55,194 nucleotides of DNA from positions 1 to 55,194 of the forward strand of contig JAFZWE010000003.1 of the NCBI GenBank assembly GCA_017617445.1, read 5' to 3'. The stretch is from Bacteroidales bacterium. GTDB lineage: Bacteria; Bacteroidota; Bacteroidia; Bacteroidales; WCHB1-69. Of this stretch, positions 17,301 through 25,632 are shown in pieces (the stretch's first letter is position 1; every line of letters starts with the position of its first letter). A program made the translations under genes and the position numbers. Under the pieces are notes generated by a model. It saw only the letters and a program-made list of their open reading frames with translations, ran no database searches and had not been told where the DNA came from.

Positions 17301-18092
17301 CTAAATCCCCCAATGTTTTTTCACAATTTTAGCTTCGATCTCATTCTCAATCTCATCGGGCAGGTTCGGAAACAGATCCCGTTGGATAACCGTCTCCAGC
17401 TGGTCCACTGTCATGGAGGAAGCTTTCAGGTCCTGTCTGTCTGGAGTGTTGGTCATGATGAAAGCGATGGCAGAGTAGCTGTCGTCCACCGCGATGAGAA
17501 AAGCCTTGAAGAAAGCATCGGGGACGGCGACTTTATTTGCGCCGATGGTACCGAACTTGCGTTCATTATAAATCGGGCCGCAGACGATATACACGCTGCC
17601 ATACTGCTTGGCGATGCGGCGTCCCATTTTCTCTGTATTCTCCCAAGAGCCGGCATTCAGGGTATGGTTTTGCGGGCACATGTTGGTCAGCAAGAAACTC
17701 TCGGCCATGGCCTGTTCACTCCACTTCATGTCGGCGGCGGGTGCCATGTGTCCCCTGTCCCAGCCGGACCCGCGATAGTCGGAGAGATCCGCCTGCCGCC
17801 CTTTTGCCATTTCATCCTGGGCAAAGGCATCCTCCCGAGGCAATTCCCCCTGGGCCTCCTTGTCGGTCAGCTCGTATGCCACCCAGTTGGGCGTCAGCGT
17901 GGTATGGTTATAGGCAGTAGTATATCCCACGTGGCAGATCACATCGTCATCCTCTGAAAATGCAGGGCATTCCAACTTTTCAATGGCAGCCTTAGAGCCT
18001 TCGGGATCCGACAGCGAGCCATGCAGACAGCGGCTGGACAAGCAGCTCAGCAGGGCAACAAGGCTCAAAAAAACAATCAAGGTCTTTTTCAT
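17301..18092 (-). CDS. Exported DNA/RNA non-specific endonuclease (NucA family)
   Basis: A 263-aa protein with a leader (KKTLIVFLSLVALLSCLSSRC) that could be read as a lipoprotein or a classical signal peptide. The catalytic domain of the beta-beta-alpha metal family follows: ATDKE-like VAYELTDKE, the DRGH motif (112-115, general-base His115), MAPAADMKW, LLTNMCPQNHTLNAG.WENTE (metal-binding Asn/Glu), and YIVCGPIY with VAVPDAFFKA. These enzymes degrade extracellular nucleic acid for nutrition or biofilm turnover. It starts 28 bp after the TerB-YqhA gene, so the two are likely co-transcribed, and lies upstream of porQ, which has its own promoter. Start ATG 18092 gives the signal sequence. Confidence 0.92.
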   Translation of the reverse strand: MKKTLIVFLSLVALLSCLSSRCLHGSLSDPEGSKAAIEKLECPAFSEDDDVICHVGYTTAYNHTTLTPNWVAYELTDKEAQGELPREDAFAQDEMAKGRQADLSDYRGSGWDRGHMAPAADMKWSEQAMAESFLLTNMCPQNHTLNAGSWENTEKMGRRIAKQYGSVYIVCGPIYNERKFGTIGANKVAVPDAFFKAFLIAVDDSYSAIAFIMTNTPDRQDLKASSMTVDQLETVIQRDLFPNLPDEIENEIEAKIVKKHWGI

Positions 18093-18120
18093 ATCAGCAC
18101 TCCATTAAAATTCCATACCA

Positions 18121-19044
18121 CTATTTTTTGGTCTTGTCCGATTTAGTCTTTTCTCCCTTATGAGAGTGTGCCAAATACAAGGCGGCAGCAATCAGGATGA
18201 TACCAATTGACAAATAGAGCAGGGACAAGGGGCTATTATACGAAATGGTAAGTGTATGCCTGAAAAACGATACAATCAAAATCATCAGGATCACTTTTCC
18301 CAAAGCCGCTTTCAAATCGTCAATGCTGGAAATTTGCAGCCATGAGGGGCGGCTGTCCACTTGTCTCTCCACAGGATCCATCCTACTGATAAACAATTCA
18401 TAAATACCCACACCAAAAATAATCAGCACCATAGCGAAAAGGTACATATCCACAGAGGAGACGAAAATTACTATCAATTCCTCACTATGAGTGAATCCAT
18501 GTTCCCAAGTATGGGCGCGCAATTCCGCAAAAAATTTAACCACACCGTCTCCCACCAGCAGCGAGCCTTTGATGAACAGGGCCACCGCGGCCAACAGGGA
18601 GCCGATGACCGAAAGAATGGTCAAAAAACGGGTGGCATACAAACTGCCCTCAAAAATCCTCACCCCTTTGGTTTTATAGTTGAGCATTGGAGGAAAATTG
18701 ATGGCTTTTTGCCGCAAGGAGGATAGTAACTTCCGGTCTGTCTTGTCCAAAAAACCCTTTTTCTGCATCCTTCCCCGAAGCCATTTCGCTTCTGCATCGT
18801 CAATTTCTCCAGGAGAATCTTCGTCCTCTAAAAGCAATTCACATATAGCCTTCACAAACAGCCTTTTAAATGAAACTGACTGTTTTTCCGGACTGATCAC
18901 ATCCTTTAACTCAAACAAAAAATCACCTTTTTCACGTGTCATTCCCTCTTCATCGTACAGAAATTCCTGAAGACGTTTCACTTCAACATCACCGAAATTT
19001 CCATCCTTAAAGAAAGTTTTTCTCAGTTCTAACAAATCACTCAT
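18121..19044 (-). CDS. TerB-like domain fused to a YqhA/UPF0114 membrane domain
   Basis: A 307-aa protein in two parts. Residues about 1-115 are soluble, acidic and helical with two similar halves (DGNFGDVEVKRLQEFLYDE.. and DSPGEIDDAEAKWLRGRM..), the pattern of TerB-like domains with acidic loops. Residues about 135-290 carry four hydrophobic helices and UPF0114/YqhA features (ATRFLTILSVIGSLLAAVALF, SSVDMYLFAMVLIIFGVGIYELFI, SSIDDLKAALGKVILMILIV). The tail is Lys/Thr-rich (KTKSDKTKK). The function of YqhA proteins is not established; TerB domains are linked to membrane-stress complexes. It heads a two-gene unit with the endonuclease and has its own -7 box. Confidence 0.8.
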   Translation of the reverse strand: MSDLLELRKTFFKDGNFGDVEVKRLQEFLYDEEGMTREKGDFLFELKDVISPEKQSVSFKRLFVKAICELLLEDEDSPGEIDDAEAKWLRGRMQKKGFLDKTDRKLLSSLRQKAINFPPMLNYKTKGVRIFEGSLYATRFLTILSVIGSLLAAVALFIKGSLLVGDGVVKFFAELRAHTWEHGFTHSEELIVIFVSSVDMYLFAMVLIIFGVGIYELFISRMDPVERQVDSRPSWLQISSIDDLKAALGKVILMILIVSFFRHTLTISYNSPLSLLYLSIGIILIAAALYLAHSHKGEKTKSDKTKK

Positions 19045-19077
19045 TATAAAGAATATTTATTGTGTTAATCACGGGGG

Positions 19078-19085
19078 CAAAAATA
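19078..19085 (-). promoter_or_regulatory. -7 element for the TerB-YqhA unit
   Basis: TATTTTTG on the minus strand (CAAAAATA on plus), 33 bp before ATG 19044. Confidence 0.55.
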
Positions 19086-19111
19086 CAAAAAAAGCGCATT
19101 CCCACTGTTTT

Positions 19112-20341
19112 TCAAGATTTTCTTGGAAGATAGAAGTTAGCATCCCCATAGCTCAAAAAGCGATAGCCATGGTCTAAGGCATGACGGTAAATGTCACGCC
19201 ATGATTCTCCCAGAAAGGCGGCGATCAGCAGCAGCAGCGTACTTTTGGGTTGATGAAAATTGGTGATGATACCCTTCATCAATTTGAAACGATACGAAGG
19301 CACAATCATCAACTGGGTGGAAGCGGTCACTGCGTCAAGGTCATGAGAGCGTAAAAAATCCAAAACGGCCTGCAATGCCGTGGCCGTATCTGTTTCGGCG
19401 AGGCTGCTGTTTTCATACACTTCCCACTGTGTCACGTGCAACGGATCCGGCAGACCCAGGTGCAACTTGGCCCCGATGATAAACACGGATTCCAAGCTTC
19501 GGGTCACCGTTGTGCCCACCGACACAATCTTCTTGTCGGCGTGTTGTAGCAGACGTTCCACAAAATCGCGGCGGATGACGATCTGCTCATCGTGCATGAA
19601 ATGCTCTCCTATTTTTTCAGCGGTGACCGGCTTGAAAGTGCCAGCACCCACATGCAGGGTGATGTAGTCCATCACTACCCGATGTGCCTCCAGTTCCTGT
19701 ATCAGTTCCCGCGTAAAATGGAGGCCTGCCGTCGGGGCTGCCACGGAACCGTCAAAGCGGGCGTACACGGTTTGGTAGCGCTCTTCGTCCTCCTTTTCGG
19801 CGGTGCGCTTGATATAGGGAGGAAGGGGCATTTTTCCGTACGCTTCCACCCATTCAGCAAAAGAGACGCTTTCGTCATCCCATTGAAAATCAACCAGGAA
19901 TGCATTTTCCACAGGTTCTTTTTTTTCGGCGGTAATCCGTACGCATCTCCCATTCACAATCACTTCAAAAGAGAGAGGCTGTTTCCAGCGTTTGGCGTTG
20001 CCCACGAAGCATTTCCAAGTGACCTTGCCCTGTTGGGCCAGTGCGAGGGTCAATTCGGCGGTGGGTTTCACCGGTTCCAGACAGAAAATCTCGATGGCTG
20101 CCCCCGTGGCATTGTGCACCAGCAGTCGGGCATGAATCACACGGGAGTCATTGAACACCAGCATCATGTCAGGCGTAAAGAAATCGGCCAGATGTTCAAA
20201 TGAGCTATCTGTGATTTTGTGCTCATCAGAATCATACACCAACATTCTTGAGTGGGCGCGGGCTTCTTCTGGATAAAAAGCGATACGCTCAGCCGACAAT
20301 TCATAGTCGTAATCCTCTATTCTAATTTCCTTTTGAAACAT
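19112..20341 (-). CDS. queA: S-adenosylmethionine:tRNA ribosyltransferase-isomerase (long form)
   Basis: QueA transfers and isomerises the ribosyl part of SAM onto 7-aminomethyl-7-deazaguanine at tRNA position 34, making epoxyqueuosine. Motifs: IEDYDYELSAERIA.YP, LVFNDSRVIHARL, GKMPLPPYI, YQTVYAR.DGSVAAPTAGLHFT, TLHVGAGTFKPV, GTTVTRSLES and ITNFHQPKSTLLLL.AAF. At 409 aa it is about 50-60 residues longer than the E. coli type. Extra residues lie between the RSLES motif and the Q.MIVPSYRFK strand (ENSSLAETDTATALQAVLDFL..). ATG 20341 was preferred over several upstream starts that would overlap rlmI. It lies 23 bp behind rlmI in the rluD-rlmI-queA unit. No other queuosine genes are nearby. Confidence 0.94.
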   Translation of the reverse strand: MFQKEIRIEDYDYELSAERIAFYPEEARAHSRMLVYDSDEHKITDSSFEHLADFFTPDMMLVFNDSRVIHARLLVHNATGAAIEIFCLEPVKPTAELTLALAQQGKVTWKCFVGNAKRWKQPLSFEVIVNGRCVRITAEKKEPVENAFLVDFQWDDESVSFAEWVEAYGKMPLPPYIKRTAEKEDEERYQTVYARFDGSVAAPTAGLHFTRELIQELEAHRVVMDYITLHVGAGTFKPVTAEKIGEHFMHDEQIVIRRDFVERLLQHADKKIVSVGTTVTRSLESVFIIGAKLHLGLPDPLHVTQWEVYENSSLAETDTATALQAVLDFLRSHDLDAVTASTQLMIVPSYRFKLMKGIITNFHQPKSTLLLLIAAFLGESWRDIYRHALDHGYRFLSYGDANFYLPRKS

Positions 20342-20364
20342 ATTCAGACACAGCATTTTCAACA

Positions 20365-21558
20365 TTACTCCACGCAAACAAGCACCCCTTTCAGGTAGCT
20401 TCCTTCGGGGTGGAACACATCCACGGGATGGTCAGGGCCGGCCTCCAGATGGCGGAGCACCCGGAGCTGCTTGTGTTCCATGGCGGCGGAGGAAAACACG
20501 ATGGTCTGGAAATCCTCTGTGGAGATGGCCTGGGAGCAGGAGAAGGTGAACAGGAAGCCTCCTCTTTTGACCTTTTGCAGCGCCTTGCGGTTGAGGTTCC
20601 GGTAGCCTTTTACCCCCTGTTCTTTCACCTTATGGTGTTTGGCGAATGCGGGCGGGTCAAGGACAATGACATCATAGCTTTCGTCGGGGATTCGTTCCAA
20701 GAAGTCAAACACATTTTCCACATGGGAAGTGTGGCGGGAGGCGTATTCTCCGCCGAGTTGGGAGATATTGCGTTCCACATAGTCAATTGCTTTTTTTGAA
20801 ATGTCCACCGAATCCACATGTTCGGCTCCTCCGGAGAGTGCGTATGAGGAGAATCCGCCCGTATAGCAGAACAGGTTCAACACACGGCGGCCTGCCGAAA
20901 ACTCACCCACCAGTCGGCGGTTCTCGCGCTGGTCGATGAAGAATCCCGTCTTCTGTCCTTTTACAATATCAATAAAATACGGATTGCCATTCTCGCGCAC
21001 CATCACATCGTCAAAGGAGCCGTACAGCAGCTTGTCGGCAGGCTCCAAGCCGCGCACCTCAGGAAGCGTGGCCGAACTCTTATCATAGACGGAATGCAGT
21101 TTTTCTCCAAAAATCTCCTTGAAAATCCTGACAAAAGTCTCTGACAGCAGATACATCCCGTAAGAATGGAACTGCAGCACGAGATTTCCGTCAAACCAGT
21201 CGGCAATCAGTCCGGGCATATAATCCCCTTCCCCATTCACCAAACGGAAAATGTTGGTGGAGGGGTGGTTCCACAACCCCAAGCGTTGCCGGAAAGCGAC
21301 TGCATTTTCAATCTTCCTTTTCCAAAAGCTCTCATCCGGTGTCACCTGATCAAAACTGAAAATCTTGACACAAGTGGAGCTGTTGTGGTAGTGTCCCGTG
21401 GCAAGATACTGTCCCTCATAGCTGTATACTTCCACCATGTCACCATCACCTATCTCCTTGTCCTTCCGATAAACGGCTCCAGAAAAAACCCATGGGTGAA
21501 AACGCAGCAGGGATTTATCCTTTCCTTTCTGCAAAACGATTTTTTTCATTGCTGTCAT
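20365..21558 (-). CDS. rlmI: Class I SAM-dependent rRNA methyltransferase, RlmI type
   Basis: A 397-aa cytosine-5 rRNA methyltransferase of the RlmI/RlmK family; E. coli RlmI methylates 23S C1962. An N-terminal PUA domain (LQKGKDKSLLRFHPWVFSGAV, then VEVYSYEGQYLATGHY) precedes a central EEHD-like part (VNGEGDYMPGLIADWFDGNLVLQFHSYGMY). The Rossmann methyltransferase has GFFIDQRENR, RVLNLFCYTGGFSSYAL.GGAEHVDSVDISKKAID, DVIVLDPPAFAKH and FTFSCSQAI with its catalytic cysteine. Two ATGs (21558 and 21549) are equally plausible. It lies 17 bp behind rluD and 23 bp ahead of queA. Confidence 0.92.
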   Translation of the reverse strand: MTAMKKIVLQKGKDKSLLRFHPWVFSGAVYRKDKEIGDGDMVEVYSYEGQYLATGHYHNSSTCVKIFSFDQVTPDESFWKRKIENAVAFRQRLGLWNHPSTNIFRLVNGEGDYMPGLIADWFDGNLVLQFHSYGMYLLSETFVRIFKEIFGEKLHSVYDKSSATLPEVRGLEPADKLLYGSFDDVMVRENGNPYFIDIVKGQKTGFFIDQRENRRLVGEFSAGRRVLNLFCYTGGFSSYALSGGAEHVDSVDISKKAIDYVERNISQLGGEYASRHTSHVENVFDFLERIPDESYDVIVLDPPAFAKHHKVKEQGVKGYRNLNRKALQKVKRGGFLFTFSCSQAISTEDFQTIVFSSAAMEHKQLRVLRHLEAGPDHPVDVFHPEGSYLKGVLVCVE

Positions 21559-21575
21559 AAAATCAGGGTTAAAGG

Positions 21576-22634
21576 TTACTCCTCCTCTTCCAGTCCCCTA
21601 TGTTTGGAATAGTTTCTCCATTTTTCCAGCACAGCTGCAAAATCCTCCGGCATTTCGGAATCAAAAAGGATATATTTTCCGGTGACCGGATGGACGAACC
21701 CCAGCGACTTGGCGTGGAGGGCCTGGCGGGGCATCAGGCGGAAGCAGTTCTCCACAAACTGTTTGTATTTGGTGAAAGAGGTCCCTTTGAGGATCTCATT
21801 TCCGCCATAGGACTCGTCATTGAAAAGAGGATGTCCGGCATATTTCATGTGGACGCGGATCTGGTGGGTGCGGCCGGTTTCCAGCCTGCATTCCACGAGG
21901 GTGACATAACCGAATCGTTCCACCACCTTGTAATGGGTAACGGCATGTTTGCCTGTTTCCCCATCCGGGAAGACGGTCATCACCAGCCGGTTGGCGGGAT
22001 TGCGACCCACATTGCCAATGATGGTACCCTCGTCGTCAGGGAAGTCGCCCCACACAAGGGCGCGATAACGGCGGTCGATAGAGTGTTCAAAAAAATCCGC
22101 TGCCAGCTTCATCTGTGCAGTCTCCGACTTGGCCACCACCATGATGCCGGAGGTGTTTTTGTCGATACGGTGCACCAACAGCGGCTTCACCTCCTGTCCG
22201 TCTGCCCCGCGCTGTCCTTGGAAGTGATACAGCAACGCGTTGACAAGGGTTCCTGTGAAATTGCCGAAGGCAGGATGCACCACCATGCCGGCGGGCTTAT
22301 TCACAATAACGACATCCTCATCCTCGTATGGGATATCCAACGGAATGTTTTCCGGATTGATTTCCAGTTCGCGCGGCGGATGCGGAAGCAAAATGCCGAT
22401 CTCATCCCGCGGGTGGACCCTGTAGTTTGATTTCTGCGGTTTGCCGTTCACCAGAATGCAGCCTGCCTTGGCCGCCTGCTGGATGCGATTGCGGGAAGTG
22501 TTGGCCATCAGGTTCATCAGATAACGGTCCATGCGCAGCAGCTCCGTGCCCGGATCTACCGTGAAATGGAAATGCTCATACATTTCATCCCGTTCCTCCG
22601 AGGTCTCAACATTCTGTTCTTCAATATCTTTCAT
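21576..22634 (-). CDS. rluD: RluD-family 23S rRNA pseudouridine synthase
   Basis: A 352-aa enzyme. An N-terminal S4 RNA-binding domain (RMDRYLMNLMANTSRNRIQQAAKAGCILVNGKP) is followed by the RluA/RluD catalytic domain with DEDVVIVNKPAGMVVHP, the catalytic-aspartate motif HRIDKNTSGIMV (usual HRLDKDTSG), RYRALVWG, and RLETGRTHQIRVHMKYAGHPLFND. It converts uridines in helix 69 of 23S rRNA, if it is the true RluD. The family has several paralogues, so the exact site is inferred from the S4 domain and length. It is first in a probable rluD-rlmI-queA operon and is divergent from the large lipoprotein gene. Confidence 0.88.
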   Translation of the reverse strand: MKDIEEQNVETSEERDEMYEHFHFTVDPGTELLRMDRYLMNLMANTSRNRIQQAAKAGCILVNGKPQKSNYRVHPRDEIGILLPHPPRELEINPENIPLDIPYEDEDVVIVNKPAGMVVHPAFGNFTGTLVNALLYHFQGQRGADGQEVKPLLVHRIDKNTSGIMVVAKSETAQMKLAADFFEHSIDRRYRALVWGDFPDDEGTIIGNVGRNPANRLVMTVFPDGETGKHAVTHYKVVERFGYVTLVECRLETGRTHQIRVHMKYAGHPLFNDESYGGNEILKGTSFTKYKQFVENCFRLMPRQALHAKSLGFVHPVTGKYILFDSEMPEDFAAVLEKWRNYSKHRGLEEEE

Positions 22635-22651
22635 AAATACAAATCCAGCGA

Positions 22652-22659
22652 CAAAAATA
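22652..22659 (-). promoter_or_regulatory. -7 element for the rluD-rlmI-queA unit
   Basis: TATTTTTG on the minus strand, 17 bp before the rluD ATG; back to back with the 22707 element on the plus strand. Confidence 0.55.
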
Positions 22660-22706
22660 CAATTTAATAAGAGATGAAATATTATTTTTTATCTAAAAAA
22701 ATTTTG

Positions 22707-22714
22707 TAATTTTG
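22707..22714 (+). promoter_or_regulatory. -7 element for the OmpA/TPR lipoprotein
   Basis: TAATTTTG matches TAnnTTTG, 56 bp before the ATG at 22771, preceded by T-rich sequence at the -33 region. Confidence 0.55.
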
Positions 22715-22770
22715 CAGGCTTTTACATAGAAACATATTTTATTGATAGATAACATTAAAAAAACAATTGT

Positions 22771-24567
22771 ATGAAAAAAAGTTTACGCTTAGTTTTGATG
22801 GCAGGACTTGTAGCCCTGTTGTTTACGGGTTGTGGATTAGGGAAAATGGTATCCCGCTACCCTGAAGTGAAAATCCAGCTGGATGATTCCGATCTGGAAA
22901 ACAAAGGTGGACAGGTGGCCTATCAGGTAAAAGGAACTATTCCTGCAAAATACATGAAGAAAAAAGCCACGATGAGCATTGTCCCCACAGTGGAATACAA
23001 CGGCCAAACCATTGCGTTGAAACCCATTGAAATACAAGGCGAGAAAGCCAAAGGCACCGGTACGACCATTTCCTACAAGAACGGTGGTGTATTCACCGGC
23101 TCCGGCTCTTTTGAATTCAAAGACGGATACGAAGAGGCCAACCTCGTGGCTGTGTCCACCGCCACCAAGGGAAAGAAATCCCATACTTTTGACCCGGTTC
23201 CCCTCTGCGAAGGTGTGAAAAACACAGCCTCCCGCACCCGCCTCATGCCGGAACTCTCCGACAAAGCCGGCAACGGAACCTATCTCCTCTATGCCGCCCA
23301 CGGCTACAAACCGGAATTTGTCACCAGCACGGCCATTCTCTACTTTGATGTCAACAACGCCACCCTTAACATGAACCAAAAGCTCAACAAGGGCGATGAG
23401 GCAAAAAAAGCCGTCGCCGCTTTCGGCCAGTTCATGAACGAAGGTCGCAAGATCGACAAAGTGATCATCGCCGGCTGGGCCTCTCCTGAAGGAGAAGAAA
23501 GCCACAATCAGGGTCTGTCTGAAAAACGTGCCGAACAAGGCAAACAATGGTTTGAAAAAGAATTTGACAAATATCTCCGCAAATATGCCAAAGATAACAA
23601 AATCAAATACAAAGACCTCCAAAAACCCGAAATCAAATATGAAGTAACTGCTCCTGGCGAAGACTGGAGTGGCTTTGAAAGCATCGTTGAAGCGTCATCC
23701 ATCCAACAAAAGAATGAGATTCTCACTGTAGTGCGTGCTCAGAAAAACCCTGCCGATCGCGAACAGAAAATCAGGGAGATGACTGATATTTACAATGAAA
23801 TCGCTGACAAAGTCCTTCCCCCACTCCGCCGCGTGGAAGTGGGCATGCGCTGCAACAAAAATGATTACACCGACCAGCAGATTGCTGAAATGATCTATAC
23901 CGATCCCGACGCCCTTTCCTTGAACGAGAAACTCTATGCCGCCTCCATGGAACAGGACTTGAGCAAGAAAGCCCAGATTTACGCTGACATTATCAACAAA
24001 GACGGCAACGACTGGCGCGCCTACAACAACCTTGCCATCCTTCAGGTCAAACAGGAAAAAGACTTGCAGTCTGCCATGAAGAACCTTGAAAAAGCCGCCG
24101 CCATCTCCCCGAGCAACGGCATCATTTTGAACAACAAAGCCATCGTTGAAATGCTCAACGGGGATGAGGAAGCAGCCATGCAGGATTTCGCCGCTTCTGC
24201 CACAGCTTCTGTGGAACCGGTTCGCCAAGACTACAACCTGGCCATCAACAAAATTAAAGCCGGCGACTATGATGGAGCTGCCAAAGATATGGGCAACAAA
24301 AACTGCGACTACCAGATGGCTCTCGTCCAGTGCCTGCAAAAGAAATACGCTGAAGCCCAAAAGACAGTTGAATGCATTCCCGACAAAAATGCTGACGTTT
24401 ACTACCTTGCCGCTGTCATCGCTGCCAACATGAAGGATGAAAACCGCTTTTACAGCAACTTGACAGAAGCCCTCAAATTGAACCCTGAATTGAAAGCCCA
24501 AGCCAAGAAAGATGCTGAATTCAAAAAATTCAGAAAACAGGAGCGTTTCAAAGAACTCGTGAAATAA
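22771..24567 (+). CDS. Large OmpA-like/TPR lipoprotein
   Basis: A 598-aa lipoprotein: leader KKSLRLVLMAGLVALL and lipobox LFTGC. Residues about 30-170 are beta-rich with many Lys/Gly (KATMSIVPTVEYNGQT). Residues about 185-290 resemble an OmpA-type module (TAILYFDVNNATLN, VIIAGWASPEGEE, GLSEKRAEQGKQWF). From about 390 to the end it is a helical TPR array (WRAYNNLAILQVKQEKDLQSA.NLEKAAAISPSNG). The combination suggests a periplasmic or outer-membrane protein that meets peptidoglycan and partner proteins. It is not PorE, because the beta-propeller and the reverse domain order are absent. It is monocistronic, with its own promoter and a strong terminator. The exact role is unknown. Confidence 0.85.
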   Translation: MKKSLRLVLMAGLVALLFTGCGLGKMVSRYPEVKIQLDDSDLENKGGQVAYQVKGTIPAKYMKKKATMSIVPTVEYNGQTIALKPIEIQGEKAKGTGTTISYKNGGVFTGSGSFEFKDGYEEANLVAVSTATKGKKSHTFDPVPLCEGVKNTASRTRLMPELSDKAGNGTYLLYAAHGYKPEFVTSTAILYFDVNNATLNMNQKLNKGDEAKKAVAAFGQFMNEGRKIDKVIIAGWASPEGEESHNQGLSEKRAEQGKQWFEKEFDKYLRKYAKDNKIKYKDLQKPEIKYEVTAPGEDWSGFESIVEASSIQQKNEILTVVRAQKNPADREQKIREMTDIYNEIADKVLPPLRRVEVGMRCNKNDYTDQQIAEMIYTDPDALSLNEKLYAASMEQDLSKKAQIYADIINKDGNDWRAYNNLAILQVKQEKDLQSAMKNLEKAAAISPSNGIILNNKAIVEMLNGDEEAAMQDFAASATASVEPVRQDYNLAINKIKAGDYDGAAKDMGNKNCDYQMALVQCLQKKYAEAQKTVECIPDKNADVYYLAAVIAANMKDENRFYSNLTEALKLNPELKAQAKKDAEFKKFRKQERFKELVK

Positions 24568-24585
24568 CACCAACCGCAATATCTC

Positions 24586-24622
24586 AAAAGAGGCATTGAT
24601 TTTCAAATGCCTCTTTTTTTTT
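24586..24622 (+). terminator. Rho-independent terminator of the OmpA/TPR lipoprotein gene
   Basis: A 12-bp perfect stem AAAAGAGGCATT (24586-24597) / AATGCCTCTTTT (24606-24617), followed by T residues to 24622. It ends only 6 bp before the trmO start. Confidence 0.85.
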
Positions 24623-24627
24623 ACCAA

Positions 24628-25329
24628 ATGGAAATCAAACCGATAGCGCACATTGTTTGCGGCTTTACCAGCAAATTCGGCATTCCGCGCCAGAGCGGGC
24701 TGGCCCCTTCCACACAGGCCCTCATTGTTTTTGAAGAGGAGTATGCAGTGGCAGAGGCCGTGCGCGGGCTGGAAGGCTTCTCCCACCTCTGGCTGATCTG
24801 GCAGTTTTCCGAAGCCCTGCGCGAAGATTGGTCACCCACCGTGCGTCCGCCGCGGCTGGGCGGCAACACCCGCATGGGCGTGTTCGCCACCCGTTCCCCC
24901 TTCCGCCCCAACGCACTGGGACTCTCCTCCGTCAAACTGGAAAAAGTAACCCTTGACGACCGCCACCAGCCCGTACTCCACATCTCCGGTGCCGACCTGA
25001 TGGATGGCACCCCCATCTTTGACATCAAACCGTACCTCACCACCACCGACTGCCACCCCCAAGCCAGAGACGGATTTGTGGAGAACCACAGCGACTACAC
25101 GGTAGAGGTGCGCTGGCCGGAAACATCCTGCCCTGTCCTCCCCGAAACCGACCGGCTTGCCCTTCAGGAAATCCTCTCCCAAGACCCGCGTCCCGCCTAC
25201 CATCACGACCCCCGGAGAAGCTACGCTTTTGAATATGGGGCATACGCCATCCGGTTCCATGTGGAAGGCCATATTCTGACCGTGGAAGAGATTTCCTGCG
25301 GGGAGTCCACCTCACCCAACAAGCCCTAA
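24628..25329 (+). CDS. trmO: tRNA t6A37 N6-methyltransferase TrmO
   Basis: TrmO (YaeB/TsaA/VirR fold) methylates t6A37 to m6t6A in threonine tRNA, using SAM. The 233-aa product begins MEIKPIAHI. It shows FGIPRQSGLAP, the GLEGFSHLWLIWQF strand, RPPRLGGNTRMGVFATRSPFRPNALGLSSV (the RSPxRPNPIGLS signature), ADLMDGTPIFDIKPYL and the C-terminal DPR..Y....Y....Y pattern. ATG 24628 was preferred because an earlier in-frame ATG (24607) lies inside the terminator hairpin. No TAnnTTTG box lies in the short gap, so expression may use read-through or an internal promoter. tsaC, which makes the precursor of t6A, follows 300 bp downstream, beyond tRNA-Val. Confidence 0.93.
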   Translation: MEIKPIAHIVCGFTSKFGIPRQSGLAPSTQALIVFEEEYAVAEAVRGLEGFSHLWLIWQFSEALREDWSPTVRPPRLGGNTRMGVFATRSPFRPNALGLSSVKLEKVTLDDRHQPVLHISGADLMDGTPIFDIKPYLTTTDCHPQARDGFVENHSDYTVEVRWPETSCPVLPETDRLALQEILSQDPRPAYHHDPRRSYAFEYGAYAIRFHVEGHILTVEEISCGESTSPNKP

Positions 25330-25458
25330 CCCTTTCCCAAGTGCTACTCCATCTCCTCCCATCCAGAGAAATTTTTCTCAAAATCACAATCACATCCACC
25401 TATCCAACAGACAATTAAAAAAATTTTCACAGAATCGCGCGCACATCAAAAAAAATTG

Positions 25459-25466
25459 TACTTTTG
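25459..25466 (+). promoter_or_regulatory. -7 element for tRNA-Val(CAC)
   Basis: TACTTTTG matches TAnnTTTG, 11 bp before the tRNA 5' end. The same spacing style is seen at the second valine tRNA. Confidence 0.6.
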
Positions 25467-25477
25467 CACCCGCATTT

Positions 25478-25551
25478 GGGACGTTAGCCCAGCGGTTTAG
25501 AGCGCTGCCTTCACACGGCAGAGGTCACTGGTCCGAATCCAGTACGTCCCA
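25478..25551 (+). tRNA. tRNA-Val (anticodon CAC)
   Basis: A 74-nt cloverleaf: acceptor GGGACGT/ACGTCCC, D arm GCCC..., anticodon arm CTGCC-TTCACAC-GGCAG giving anticodon CAC, T arm ACTGG-TCCGAAT-CCAGT, discriminator A. CCA is not encoded. Confidence 0.95.
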
Positions 25552-25557
25552 CATCCG

Positions 25558-25586
25558 ACAGCACTTTTGGGTGCTGTTTTTTTTTG
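25558..25586 (+). terminator. Terminator after tRNA-Val(CAC)
   Basis: Stem ACAGCAC (25558-25564) / GTGCTGT (25571-25577) followed by a T-run. It is immediately behind the tRNA. Confidence 0.8.
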
Positions 25587-25632
25587 TTACAAATTGCATA
25601 CAATATTTGCAGTTTTGTTCGTTTAAAATGTC

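Noticed and set aside
22771-24567. PorE (T9SS OmpA-like lipoprotein)
   Set aside because: PorE has TPR then a beta-propeller and a C-terminal OmpA domain; here the OmpA-like part is central, TPRs are C-terminal, and no propeller is seen.
22837-24786. Minus-strand frames of 261 and 363 codons opposite the OmpA/TPR lipoprotein
   Set aside because: Phe/Val/Gly-rich shadow translations; the plus-strand lipoprotein has a signal peptide, domains, promoter and terminator.
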